From Myxococcales bacterium (GTDB taxonomy: Bacteria; Myxococcota_A; Polyangia; Palsa-1104; JAEUJZ01): 64,000 nucleotides of DNA. Made by a program: the position numbers and the translations under genes. Below the pieces are notes generated by a model. That model had not been told where the DNA came from and made no database searches. It worked only from the letters and a program-made list of their open reading frames with translations. The stretch lies in contig JAEUKA010000104.1 of NCBI GenBank assembly GCA_016794465.1, positions 48,878-112,877 of the forward strand, in the 5' to 3' direction. This document shows positions 24,692 through 36,389 of this stretch, in pieces (positions within the stretch are counted from its first letter, which is position 1; the number at the start of each line of letters is the position of its first letter).

Positions 24692-26839
24692 ATGGTCGAT
24701 CCCTCGCCGCAAAGCCCAACAGCCTCGCCACCTTCCCCCGATTCCAGCGAGCCGTTGGGCCCGGGCGAGACGGTGGCATCTCCCGAAACGGACCGTCCGA
24801 GCCTCGCCGAAGGAACTGGGGAAGGACCACCATCAGCCAGCCGGATCGAGACAGTGCTGCTCTGTCTGCTCTCGGCGGCGATTGTCTTTCTGCCAGTGCT
24901 GTCGAGCCTGCGCAGCCTTGCCGACCTGCTGCGAGAGTCGACCCGGCTGCCGTTTCTGACCCACTCGCTCGGCTTCGTGCTGCACAAGCTGGTGCCGACC
25001 AACCTGTCCTGGGTGTCGGTGTACGTTCAGAACGGCACGGTCTGGATTGGCTTTTTGGGCGCGCTCTTGGCGGTTGCGGGCGGCAAGCACTTGGGGTTGT
25101 CGACGACGGGCTTTCTGTCGCGCGGGCCGGTTCGTAGTGCTGCCGAGGGCTTCTGCGCGACGGTCTTTGTGCTGGTGTCGCTGGTGCTGACCTATGCCAG
25201 TGCCCGGATGGTTGCTGTCGAGCGCCTGACCGGCGAAAACGACCTTCTGCCGGGCGGTGTTCACAAGTGGTACATCCAAATCATCATCCCGGTGGTGTTT
25301 GCGCTGATGGCGCCGCGCGTGGCCTGGCGAGCGCTCGATCCAGCGGCGAGCGGCGGACACGGTGCCCCGGTCGGTGCCACGCCGCTGCCAGCGATGTCGC
25401 CACGGCGGCGGAAAGTGCGCCGGATCGTATGCGGCATCATCCTGGCGGTTGCGGTGGTGATGTTTGCGATTGGCTTTGCCCATGACGGCTCGCCGGCGGT
25501 GCAGGCACTGGTGGCGCGCACGGGAAAGATGGTCGGGCTGATCAAGTGGCTGGGTCTGTTGTCGACGGGGATTGGCTTCCTGCTCGGGCTGCCGGTGTTT
25601 GTGGTGATGGCGGGGCTGGCGATGACTCTGTTCTTTGCGGCCGGCACTCCGATTGCGTCGCTGCCCAATGAGACGCTGCGCCTGGTCGCCAATCCGCAGC
25701 TGCCGGCGATTCCACTGCTGACAATTGCGGGTTATGTGCTGGCGGCGGGTCGCTCCTCGCATCGGCTGGTTCGAGCCTACAAGAGCGTGCTCGGCTGGAT
25801 TCCCGGCGGCATGGCGGTCATGGTGGTCATCGTCTGCGCGGTCTTTACGACGTTCACGGGTGCCTCGGGGGTGACGATCCTGGCGCTTGGCGGGTTGGTC
25901 TATCCGATGCTGGTTGGCGACGGCTATCCCAAGGGCTTTTCGCTTGGCATGGTGACGGCGGCGGGCAGCCTGGGACTGCTCTTTCCGCCGAGCTTGCCGG
26001 TGATCCTCTATTCGGTGGCGGCAAGCTCGCCGGGAGCGGTGGCGCCGGTTGCGGTCGATCAGCTGTTTATCGCCGGGTTTGTGCCGGGCTTAAGCCTGGT
26101 GGTGCTGGTGTCGCTGTACGGCATGATCCAAGGTTATCGCTCGGGGGCGCCGCGTCAGCCGCTCAAGTGGAAGGAAGCGCGCGAGGCCGTCTGGGCAGCC
26201 AAGTGGGATCTGGTGGTGCCGGTGGTGGTGATGGGCTCGTTCCTGTCGGGCGTGGCGACGATCGTCGAGTCGGCTGCGATCGGAGCGGCCTATGCGCTGA
26301 TCGTCGAGCTGACGGTGTTCCGCAACATTCATCCGTGGCGCGATCTGCCGGGTGCGCTGCTGAACGCGGCGGCGCTGGTCGGGGCGGTGGTGGTGCTGCT
26401 CGGTGTCGCGCTCGGGCTGACCAACTACTTGGTCGAAGCCGAGGTTCCGACCAAGCTGGTCGAGTGGGTGCAAGCGCACATTCACTCACGTTGGGTGTTC
26501 CTGCTGGTCCTCAACATCGGCCTGCTGGTGCTGGGGAGCGTGCTGGAGATCTACTCGGCGATCGTGGTGCTGGTGCCGCTGGTGGCTCCGCTCGGCGTTG
26601 CGTTCGAGGTCAATCCGGTCCACCTGGGCGTCATCTTCCTGGCCAACCTGGAGCTTGGCTTCCTGTGTCCGCCGATGGGTCTGAACCTGTTCTTGTCGGC
26701 GACGCGCTTTCAGAAGCCGCTGCCGTACCTGTATCGGCAAGCGCTGCCCTTTTTGGCGATCATGACGGTCGGCGTGCTGTTCATTACCTACGTCGAGAGC
26801 GCGTCGCTGTGGCTTTTGCGAGTGCTGGGCAAGGCCTAG
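24692..26839 (+). CDS. TRAP transporter fused permease, DctQ-DctM
   Basis: ATG 24692 is preferred over GTG 24641 because a -10-like TATACT lies at 24673-24678, between them. The product is 715 residues. An N-terminal Pro/Ser-rich tail precedes a small four-helix DctQ-like unit (about 45-200). The large DctM unit follows, with ILALGGLVYPMLV, LGMVTAAGSLGLLFPPSLPVILYS and, near the end, LANLELGFLCPPMGLNLFL, the hallmark of the ion-transporter superfamily. Homologues use Na+ or H+ gradients for uptake across the inner membrane. Fusion of Q and M into one chain is known in some TRAP systems. Its partners are the DctP and TatT-type proteins encoded on the opposite strand. A glycosyltransferase gene follows after 3 bp. 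Confidence 0.93.
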   Translation: MVDPSPQSPTASPPSPDSSEPLGPGETVASPETDRPSLAEGTGEGPPSASRIETVLLCLLSAAIVFLPVLSSLRSLADLLRESTRLPFLTHSLGFVLHKLVPTNLSWVSVYVQNGTVWIGFLGALLAVAGGKHLGLSTTGFLSRGPVRSAAEGFCATVFVLVSLVLTYASARMVAVERLTGENDLLPGGVHKWYIQIIIPVVFALMAPRVAWRALDPAASGGHGAPVGATPLPAMSPRRRKVRRIVCGIILAVAVVMFAIGFAHDGSPAVQALVARTGKMVGLIKWLGLLSTGIGFLLGLPVFVVMAGLAMTLFFAAGTPIASLPNETLRLVANPQLPAIPLLTIAGYVLAAGRSSHRLVRAYKSVLGWIPGGMAVMVVIVCAVFTTFTGASGVTILALGGLVYPMLVGDGYPKGFSLGMVTAAGSLGLLFPPSLPVILYSVAASSPGAVAPVAVDQLFIAGFVPGLSLVVLVSLYGMIQGYRSGAPRQPLKWKEAREAVWAAKWDLVVPVVVMGSFLSGVATIVESAAIGAAYALIVELTVFRNIHPWRDLPGALLNAAALVGAVVVLLGVALGLTNYLVEAEVPTKLVEWVQAHIHSRWVFLLVLNIGLLVLGSVLEIYSAIVVLVPLVAPLGVAFEVNPVHLGVIFLANLELGFLCPPMGLNLFLSATRFQKPLPYLYRQALPFLAIMTVGVLFITYVESASLWLLRVLGKA

Positions 26840-26842
26840 GGC

Positions 26843-27919
26843 ATGCTTCTGGGGCTCAGCAGCCTGCTCGGTGCGCCGGGAGGGATTCCGTCGTTTAATC
26901 GGCTGCTGGTGCGAGCGGCGGCAGAGCTTGCCCAGCGTCATCGCCAGCGTCTGCACGTGGTGGCGCTGACGGACCAGCCAGGGGTCGATCCGGGCTTCTT
27001 TGCTGGGCTGCCGAGTCCGCTGCCGACCTATGTTGCCTGTCACGGGAGTCGGCTGCGCTTTGCCCACGAGCTGCTCTTGCACCTGCCGGCTCGGCCTCCG
27101 CTCTTGCTGGGGCATGTCAACCTGTCGCCGCTTGGGGTGCCGTTTCGTCGCTTTGGCGTGATTGCCCACGGGACCGACGTGTGGACGCCGCTGCCCACGC
27201 TGCGTCGCCTGGCCTTGCAGCAAGCCTCGGTGGCCGCTGGGGTCAGTGAGCACACGCTCCACTCGCTGTGTCAGGTGCAGGGGGTGCTGCCCTCGCGCTG
27301 TCAGAGGCTTGTGAATGCCCTGGATGAGACTAGCTTGGCGATGGCAGAAGCGACGGTGCAGACGGCCGATGAGCGCGGTGAGCGGCTGCGGGTGCTCAGC
27401 ATCACACGGCTGCATCCAGACGAGCCCAAGGGCATCGACTTGGTGCTTCGTAGCCTGCCGAGCCTGCCTCGGATTGACTATGAGGTGGTCGGGGAGGGCG
27501 ATGCCTTGCCGGCGCTGCGGGCGCTGGCTGACAAGCTGGGCGTTGCGGATCGGGTGCGGTTCCTGGGGCGACTGTCCGAGGCCGACAAGCACGCTGCGCT
27601 CGGGCGCTGTCATGCCCTGGTGCTGCCGTCGAGTAACGAGGGTTTTGGGATTGTCTACCTGGAGGCGATGGCTCACCGCAAGCCCTGCCTGGCCGCGCGG
27701 GTCGGTGGTGCGCCGGAGGTTGTTCTGCATGGCCAGACCGGGCTGGTCGTCGAGCCGACCTGGCAAGCAGTGCGCGACGGACTCGACCGGCTGAGCGAGC
27801 CGGCGCTGCGGCAGCAGTTTGGGGTGGCGGGCTATCGCCGACTCCACGAGCACTTCACCTATCCCGCTTTTGCTCGCTATGTCCACGAGCTGCTGACGCG
27901 CCTGACCGAGCTGGCCTAA
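26843..27919 (+). CDS. GT4-type glycosyltransferase
   Basis: The product is 358 residues with the GT-B fold. The N-terminal domain starts at LLGLSSLLGAPGGIPSFNRLL (Gly-rich acceptor-side loop). The C-terminal nucleotide-sugar domain has LRVLSITRLHPDEPKGIDLVL, VRFLGRLSEADKHAAL and the donor-binding motif SSNEGFGIVYLEAMAHRKP with the E-x7-E pattern. Homologues retain anomeric configuration and build polysaccharide or lipid-linked glycans. It starts 3 bp after dctQM and so may be co-transcribed, though a functional link to uptake is not obvious. Donor and acceptor are unknown. It is probably cytoplasmic or membrane-associated. Confidence 0.9.
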   Translation: MLLGLSSLLGAPGGIPSFNRLLVRAAAELAQRHRQRLHVVALTDQPGVDPGFFAGLPSPLPTYVACHGSRLRFAHELLLHLPARPPLLLGHVNLSPLGVPFRRFGVIAHGTDVWTPLPTLRRLALQQASVAAGVSEHTLHSLCQVQGVLPSRCQRLVNALDETSLAMAEATVQTADERGERLRVLSITRLHPDEPKGIDLVLRSLPSLPRIDYEVVGEGDALPALRALADKLGVADRVRFLGRLSEADKHAALGRCHALVLPSSNEGFGIVYLEAMAHRKPCLAARVGGAPEVVLHGQTGLVVEPTWQAVRDGLDRLSEPALRQQFGVAGYRRLHEHFTYPAFARYVHELLTRLTELA

Positions 27920-27985
27920 GCCGCGACTCTGAGACGCCAAACGAGGTGGCGGGTCGACCGGCGGCTTTGCTAGGGTGGGCAGACG

Positions 27986-29260
27986 GTGACTGACGAGGCA
28001 GAGCACAGCACGAAGCGGCGAGTCTGGGCGGCCTTGCTGTCGATCGGGCTCCATGTTGTGCCGGCGCTGCTTTTGTCGTCGCTGTCGATCCTGGAAAAGC
28101 TGCTGCCGCCACCTCCGCTGACGTGGGAGATCGTGCCCGCCAAGCGACCGGTGCCGCCGCCGCTGCTGTCGCCGCCGCCTGTGCCTAAGCCGCTGCCTCA
28201 GGCCTCGGCGGACGAAAAGCCGGCGCCTCTGCGCTCGCGGGGGCCGGAGCCGGGGGGACGCCTGGGGAAGCCGGCGCCACCGTCGAAGTCTCCACCGCCA
28301 AAAAATCCACCGCTGCGCAGCCTTGCGGGGATTGGGCCCAAGGAAATCGAGGCGGATCTTGGGGTGCGACTGGTGCTGCGTCCGGCGGAGATCGCGCGCT
28401 CGCCGCACCGACAGTCGGTGGTGGCGCTGCTGGGGGCGTTTCCAGATGCGCGGCTGCTGGTGGCGGGTAGCTCGCTGCTGACGGGAGAGGCGCTGGCCGA
28501 GGCGCTGGTGCGGGACGCCGAGGTGCTGGTGATTGCCACCACGGACCCCTCGGGGCAACGACGTAGCCAGACGGCGCTGGTCGCGCTTGGCCGCAAGCTG
28601 CGACCGCTGTACGAGCAGCTGAACGCGCGGCGGGTGCCGTCGTGGGATGATCGCGAGCTGCTCTTTTCTGTCCCCGACCTGCTGGCCTTTCTGCCCCGAC
28701 CGCTGCCACCGCCGGGGGCGCCACCGCTGGACGCTGCGTCAAGGCCAGACGCTGGAGTGTCACCCTCGGAGGTGTCCGCCGCGCCGCGTCTGGCCGATCA
28801 GCTGCCGCTTCTGCGTCGCTCGCTGCCGCCATCTGGACCGCCGCTTGCCGCCGAGATCTTCAACGTCCAAGGCCGGCTGCAGCTGCGCGGTGGGATTCCG
28901 ACGCCCCGGCTGGTGCAGCTGTCGCTGTCAGCCGATACCGATCCGCAGGTTCATGGACGGCTGGTGCTCAGCTCTCCCGAGGAGTCAGCCCAGCTGCGCG
29001 AGGCAATCCTGGCGATCGGGGACAAGCTGCGCGGCGACTGGCGCTTCAAGCTGATGGGCATCTCAACCCTGACCGACCACCTGCAGCTGACAGTCGAGGG
29101 TCGTGAGCTTGTCGTGACTGGCTTTGTGAGCGGCTCGACGGTGCGATCCCTGCTGGGCCTGGCCACCGCGTCGCTCCAGCTGCTGCCCTCGGGGGCGCCG
29201 CCACCACCACCGGATCTGCTGCCGCCACCCCCAAGCGATGCCGGCCCCCTTCCGCCTTAA
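27986..29260 (+). CDS. TonB-like Pro-rich membrane protein, unknown function
   Basis: The product is 424 residues from GTG 27986. A single N-terminal membrane helix (about 12-34) is followed by a Pro-rich periplasmic stretch (about 38-105) that resembles TonB spacers. Two alpha/beta segments follow (about 110-215 and 270-400), with VLVIATTDPSGQRRSQTALVALGRKL and a C-terminal Pro tail. The first segment suggests a degenerate enzyme or TonB-linker fold; no catalytic motif was recognised and the usual TonB C-terminal YP motif is absent. The stop is 30 bp from the convergent rfbC stop. It may couple the inner membrane to the outer envelope; function unknown. Confidence 0.65.
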   Translation: MTDEAEHSTKRRVWAALLSIGLHVVPALLLSSLSILEKLLPPPPLTWEIVPAKRPVPPPLLSPPPVPKPLPQASADEKPAPLRSRGPEPGGRLGKPAPPSKSPPPKNPPLRSLAGIGPKEIEADLGVRLVLRPAEIARSPHRQSVVALLGAFPDARLLVAGSSLLTGEALAEALVRDAEVLVIATTDPSGQRRSQTALVALGRKLRPLYEQLNARRVPSWDDRELLFSVPDLLAFLPRPLPPPGAPPLDAASRPDAGVSPSEVSAAPRLADQLPLLRRSLPPSGPPLAAEIFNVQGRLQLRGGIPTPRLVQLSLSADTDPQVHGRLVLSSPEESAQLREAILAIGDKLRGDWRFKLMGISTLTDHLQLTVEGRELVVTGFVSGSTVRSLLGLATASLQLLPSGAPPPPPDLLPPPPSDAGPLPP

Positions 29261-29290
29261 CGAAAGTGTCCGTTCGCTCGGGTGAGGTCG

Positions 29291-29920
29291 TTAGTCCTGA
29301 AGCAGTGCCGCGCGGGGATCAGCCTGCCACTTGGTGAGCGTCGGTGCGTGTCGGTCTTTGTCGGCGAGCAGCGGACCTTGGGCGACGATCTCGGCATAGA
29401 GCGCCCGCAGCTGCGGATCACACAGCGACCAGTCGAGGTCCGGCGAGAGCGGCGAGATGCCCGCCTCAGCCGCTGGATTCCACGCCGCCGTGCAGAAGTA
29501 CTCGATCACCGTCTCTTCGGGCAAAAGCGTCCCGTGGGCAAAGCCGGGCGGCACCCAGATCCACTCGGCAAAGTCACGGTCGCGCAGCGCCGGCAGGTCG
29601 TAGCCGATGATCTGTCCAAACGACGGCGAGCCAGGCCGAATGTCGAGCGCAAAGTCGATCAGCCGACCCGAGAGCGGCCGCACCAGCTTGCCCATCTTCG
29701 GCTGCCACTGAAAGTGCAGTCCACGCAGCGTCCCTCGTCGAGAAAACGCCTCGTTACACTGCACAAACGACTGATCTGCAAACAGTCCCAGGTCGGGATG
29801 GCCGGCGAGGTCGGTCTGGCGAAAGTGCTCGCTGAAGTAGCCGCGATCGTCGCCAAAGCGGGCAAAGCGAATCACCTTCACGTCGGGGATGGCGAGGCGA
29901 GTGACAGAGAGGATCTTCAT
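29291..29920 (-). CDS. rfbC: dTDP-4-dehydrorhamnose 3,5-epimerase
   Basis: The product is 209 residues, slightly longer than typical RmlC. It converts dTDP-4-dehydro-6-deoxyglucose to dTDP-4-dehydro-L-rhamnose, the third step of dTDP-rhamnose synthesis. Cupin-fold signatures are present: RGYFSEHFRQ, FVQCNEAFSRRGTLRGLHFQ with catalytic H69, GRLIDFALDIRPGSPSFG and IWVPPGFAHGTLLPE. A Tyr near residue 140 (VIEYFC) is the usual acid. No rfbA, rfbB or rfbD is in the window, so the pathway is split. It follows uvrA on the same strand after 12 bp and may share its transcript. Confidence 0.93.
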   Translation of the reverse strand: MKILSVTRLAIPDVKVIRFARFGDDRGYFSEHFRQTDLAGHPDLGLFADQSFVQCNEAFSRRGTLRGLHFQWQPKMGKLVRPLSGRLIDFALDIRPGSPSFGQIIGYDLPALRDRDFAEWIWVPPGFAHGTLLPEETVIEYFCTAAWNPAAEAGISPLSPDLDWSLCDPQLRALYAEIVAQGPLLADKDRHAPTLTKWQADPRAALLQD

Positions 29921-29932
29921 CGATCAGTCGCC

Positions 29933-32842
<2,910 letters not shown>

Positions 32843-33107
32843 GCGTTTGCCTTGCCTGCCGCCGCAGCAAGCCCCGCTGTGGGAGCGGTGACAGATCTGC
32901 GCACATAGCAGGCTTGGTCATAACACAAGCGCAGCTTTAGCCACAACCTAGGACATGTAGGATTTTCGCTTTGCCTAGGAAGCGGGTATGGTGCGGCGCA
33001 TGCACGGTCGAGCGCTTGAGTGTCTACGAAGAGCAGGTCGACGGACTGTTCGCAGCCAGACGGTCCGCCGTAGGTGGGCTTGGCCGAAAGCGAACGCGAG
33101 CTTGGCG

Positions 33108-34382
33108 ATGAGCCGCTTGGCAAGCCTGAGATTGTTTGGGCTTTTTTGGGGGGTTTTGGCGGTCGGCTGTGCTGCGGGGGGCGGCGAGGGTGTGCCAGAC
33201 GGTGCGGGGGCGGTGGACTTGCGGGTGGAGCCTTCTCTGGCGGACCTGCGTCAAGGTCAACCTGGCGAAGGCGATCTGGCCGACGATGGCTCGGACTTGA
33301 CGGTGCTGGCGGGCGATACAGTGCTGCGGGTTCACTATCCGCGCAGCGACGCACGCTACAGCCGGCTGAGCATTCGCGGCGACAGTGCGGGCTTGTCGTG
33401 GACGGCGGGTCGGACGATGACCAAGGTTCGGGATGGCCTGTTTCAGACGCGGATTCGCGGGGCGACCGGGCCGATCGCGTGGAAGCCGCTCCTCGACGAT
33501 GCGACGTGGTCGCGGGGCAAGAACTTTGTGGTGCAGGCCGGTGAGACGGTCGATGTCTATCCGCACTTTGTGACGGAGAAGGGTCGATATCTGCGCCTCG
33601 ATGCGGTGCGCTCGACGGTGCTGAGCAACTCTCGCGGGGTCTGGCTGTATCTGCCGCCGAGCTTCGACGAAAATCCCGAGGCGCGCTATCCGGTGGTGTA
33701 CATGCACGACGGTCAGAACCTGTTTGATCCGCGCTATGCGTTTGGCGGGCGGACCTGGCAGGTGCCACAGACGCTCGACGCGGGCATTGATGCGCTCGAT
33801 CCGACGGCCAGCCTGCCCGAAGTGGTGGTGATCGCCCCGGAAAACACCGCCCGCCGAGTGTACGAATACACCCCGAGCAAGAGCAGCGAGCCGAGCTACA
33901 GCGACAGTGGAGGCGGTGACCTGTATCTACGCTTTCTCGTCGAAGAGCTGATGCCGCAGATGTCGGGTCTGGAGGTGCCGGTCAAGCTCAAAGGGCGACT
34001 GGTGACCGATCCGGCGAAGACCACGCTGGCTGGCTCGTCGCTCGGTGGGCTGATCACGGCCTATGCGGGGGTCAAGCGGCCCGACGTATTTGGTCGCCTC
34101 GGAGTCTTTTCACCGTCGACGTGGTGGGATGGACGCTTCATCATCGGCCAAGTCGCTGCTAGCACCGCCAAGCCCGGCCTGGTCTACGTCGACAGCGGCG
34201 ATGGTGGCGCGAGCGGCGATGACTGGCGCAACACCGCAGATCTGGTGAAGACGTACCGCAGCCTCGGTTTTCGCGACGGAACCAACCTCCTCTACGTCCT
34301 CGAACCGGGAGGCACGCACAATGAAGATGCGTGGGCGCGGCGGCTGCCGGCTGCCCTGCGGTTCTTGCTGGCCGGGCTGTAA
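33108..34382 (+). CDS. Lipoprotein esterase (esterase D/enterochelin esterase-like)
   Basis: ATG 33108 opens a lipoprotein signal (MSRLASLRLFGLFWGVLAVGC), so the earlier in-frame ATG at 32988 is less likely. The product is 424 residues. A non-catalytic N-terminal beta domain (about 60-195, IRGDSAGLSWTAGRTMTKV) resembles a carbohydrate- or starch-binding module. The alpha/beta-hydrolase domain (about 205-424) has SNSRGVWLYLPPSF, YMHDGQNLFDPRYAF, the nucleophile elbow TLAGSSLGGLITAY, and a C-terminal GGTHNEDAW supplying the His. Substrate could be a siderophore, feruloyl or other ester; not determinable. It is probably exported to the periplasm or outer membrane. Confidence 0.87.
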   Translation: MSRLASLRLFGLFWGVLAVGCAAGGGEGVPDGAGAVDLRVEPSLADLRQGQPGEGDLADDGSDLTVLAGDTVLRVHYPRSDARYSRLSIRGDSAGLSWTAGRTMTKVRDGLFQTRIRGATGPIAWKPLLDDATWSRGKNFVVQAGETVDVYPHFVTEKGRYLRLDAVRSTVLSNSRGVWLYLPPSFDENPEARYPVVYMHDGQNLFDPRYAFGGRTWQVPQTLDAGIDALDPTASLPEVVVIAPENTARRVYEYTPSKSSEPSYSDSGGGDLYLRFLVEELMPQMSGLEVPVKLKGRLVTDPAKTTLAGSSLGGLITAYAGVKRPDVFGRLGVFSPSTWWDGRFIIGQVAASTAKPGLVYVDSGDGGASGDDWRNTADLVKTYRSLGFRDGTNLLYVLEPGGTHNEDAWARRLPAALRFLLAGL

Positions 34383-34408
34383 CAGCACTTTGGGAGGCTC
34401 ACTGCGAC

Positions 34409-36217
34409 ATGCGGGTCCACGCTCTACCGATCTTCCTCGCTGCGATTTGTATCTTGGCGATCGCCTACCGGTTCTACTCGGCGTTTATCGCCGCCAAGAT
34501 CTTCGCTCTCGACGGGAAAGCCCAGACTCCAGCCCACGCCAGGCGGGACGGCAAAGACTACGTACCGACGAGTCGCTGGGTGCTGTTCGGACATCACTTT
34601 GCGGCCATTACCGGTGCTGGGCCGCTCATTGGGCCGGTGCTGGCGGCGCAGTTTGGCTTTCTGCCCGGCCTGCTGTGGATTCTCATCGGTGTGACGCTGG
34701 CGGGGGCGGTGCATGACTTTGTGACGCTGTCGGCGAGCGTGCGCTCGGGCGGTAAGTCGCTGGCGGCGATGGCGAGGAATGAACTCGGTGAGCGAGCCGG
34801 CTCCGTCGCTCAGCTGGCGATCTTCTTCACGGTGACAGTCGCAATCTCGGCGATGAGCTTTGCGGTGGTGAAGATCCTCGAGGGCAGCCCGTGGGCGACG
34901 TTTACGATCGCGATGACGATCCCGATCGCACTCGGGATGGGAGCCATCATGCGCGGCGAGAGCCATGGCCCAAGGCTCAAGCTGGCGTCGGTGCTGGGGG
35001 TGGCGCTGCTGATCTTCGCGGTGATCTATGGCGATACCGTGGCGCACTCGCGGCTGGCGCCGTACCTGTCGCTGTCGTTTGGGACGCTGGTGGGCTGTGT
35101 GGCGGCGTACGGACTGCTGGCGTCGGTGCTGCCGGTGTGGCTGCTGCTGGTGCCGCGTGACTATCTGTCGTCGTACATGAAGCTGGGAACGCTGTCGGTG
35201 CTGGTGGTGGCGATCATGGTGGTAAACCCCGAGCTGAAGCTGGGCGCCTTCACCGACTTTGTCTACGGAGGCGGCCCGATCATCAAAGGCAAGGTCTTCC
35301 CGTTTGTGTTCATCACCGTCGCGTGCGGCGCCATCAGTGGCTTCCACTCGCTGATTGCCTCGGGGACCACGCCCAAGCTGATCGACAAAGAGACGGACTG
35401 TCGACCGATCGGCTATGGCGCGATGCTGCTCGAAGGGATGGTGGGGATTACGTCGCTGGTGGCGGCGGCCTGTCTGCATCCGGCGGACTACTTTGCGATC
35501 AACGTTCCCGAGGCGGCATTCCAGAAGCTGGGCATGACGCCGGTCGAGATCGATCTGATGTCGCAGCTCGTCGGTGAACAGCTACGCGGGCGAACCGGTG
35601 GATCGGTGAGTCTAGCGGCCGGCATTGCCCAGATCTTTTCGCAGCTGCCCGGGGCCAAGGCACTGCTCGGGTACTTCTATCACTTCATCGTTATGTTCGA
35701 GGCCGTGTTCATCCTGACCACCGTCGATGCCGGCACCCGCGTGGCGCGCTTTTTGATGCAAGACATGCTTGGTCGCGTCGATCCGCGCTTCTCTCGGCAT
35801 GACTTTGGACCGGGGGTGTGGCTGGCCTCGATCTTGGTGGTCATCTTCTGGGCCGGCTTTCTGTATACCGGCACGATCTCGTCGCTGTGGCCGCTCTTGG
35901 GGATTGCCAATCAGCTGCTGGCGACGACGGCACTGGCGGTGGGAACGGCGGTCATCTTGCGGATGCACCCACAGCGACGACGCTACGCGCTGGTCACGGC
36001 GATCCCAATGTTGGTGGTGGGAACAACGACGCTGACTGCGGGCTGGCTGTCGATTTGGACCAACTTCAGCCGCGATCCCAACCGGGTGAAGGCAGTGGTC
36101 AACTGTGGGTGTACGGCGATACTGATGGGATCGTGTTTGCTGGTTTTGCTGACGCTGGGAGCCCGTGTCCTGCGCCTTCCGGCAGGGGAGCCGCTGCGCC
36201 CAGGTGAGCCCACATAA
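34409..36217 (+). CDS. Carbon starvation protein CstA family permease
   Basis: ATG 34409 with GGGAGG 11 nt upstream is preferred; the product is 602 residues with about 16 membrane helices. CstA family members import peptides or pyruvate at carbon starvation. Conserved blocks include PTSRWVLFGHHFAAITGAGPLIGPVLAAQFGFLPG, GAVHDFVTLSASVRSGGKSLA, SGFHSLIASGTTPKLI and VDAGTRVARFLMQD. It begins 26 bp downstream of the esterase gene and may be co-transcribed with it. Whether it carries pyruvate or peptides cannot be told from sequence; the strong identity of the blocks makes the family assignment firm. Confidence 0.93.
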   Translation: MRVHALPIFLAAICILAIAYRFYSAFIAAKIFALDGKAQTPAHARRDGKDYVPTSRWVLFGHHFAAITGAGPLIGPVLAAQFGFLPGLLWILIGVTLAGAVHDFVTLSASVRSGGKSLAAMARNELGERAGSVAQLAIFFTVTVAISAMSFAVVKILEGSPWATFTIAMTIPIALGMGAIMRGESHGPRLKLASVLGVALLIFAVIYGDTVAHSRLAPYLSLSFGTLVGCVAAYGLLASVLPVWLLLVPRDYLSSYMKLGTLSVLVVAIMVVNPELKLGAFTDFVYGGGPIIKGKVFPFVFITVACGAISGFHSLIASGTTPKLIDKETDCRPIGYGAMLLEGMVGITSLVAAACLHPADYFAINVPEAAFQKLGMTPVEIDLMSQLVGEQLRGRTGGSVSLAAGIAQIFSQLPGAKALLGYFYHFIVMFEAVFILTTVDAGTRVARFLMQDMLGRVDPRFSRHDFGPGVWLASILVVIFWAGFLYTGTISSLWPLLGIANQLLATTALAVGTAVILRMHPQRRRYALVTAIPMLVVGTTTLTAGWLSIWTNFSRDPNRVKAVVNCGCTAILMGSCLLVLLTLGARVLRLPAGEPLRPGEPT

Positions 36218-36389
36218 ATGGCAGTCCGTACCGTTACTGTTGAACCCAAGCGGAATATTTGGTGAAATTACAAGCTAACAGCTGCCCGCCCAGTCCCGTG
36301 ATGACCCTCGATGAGTAGAGATTCCATGAATCAGGGACCTTTAGATGGCGCGGCGAAATCTCGACTTTGGAGCAGGAGAACCTGTACCG

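Noticed and set aside
26486..28558. 690-codon minus-strand open frame
   Set aside because: It is antisense to dctQM, the GT4 gene and the TonB-like gene; Gln/Arg/His-rich shadow translation.
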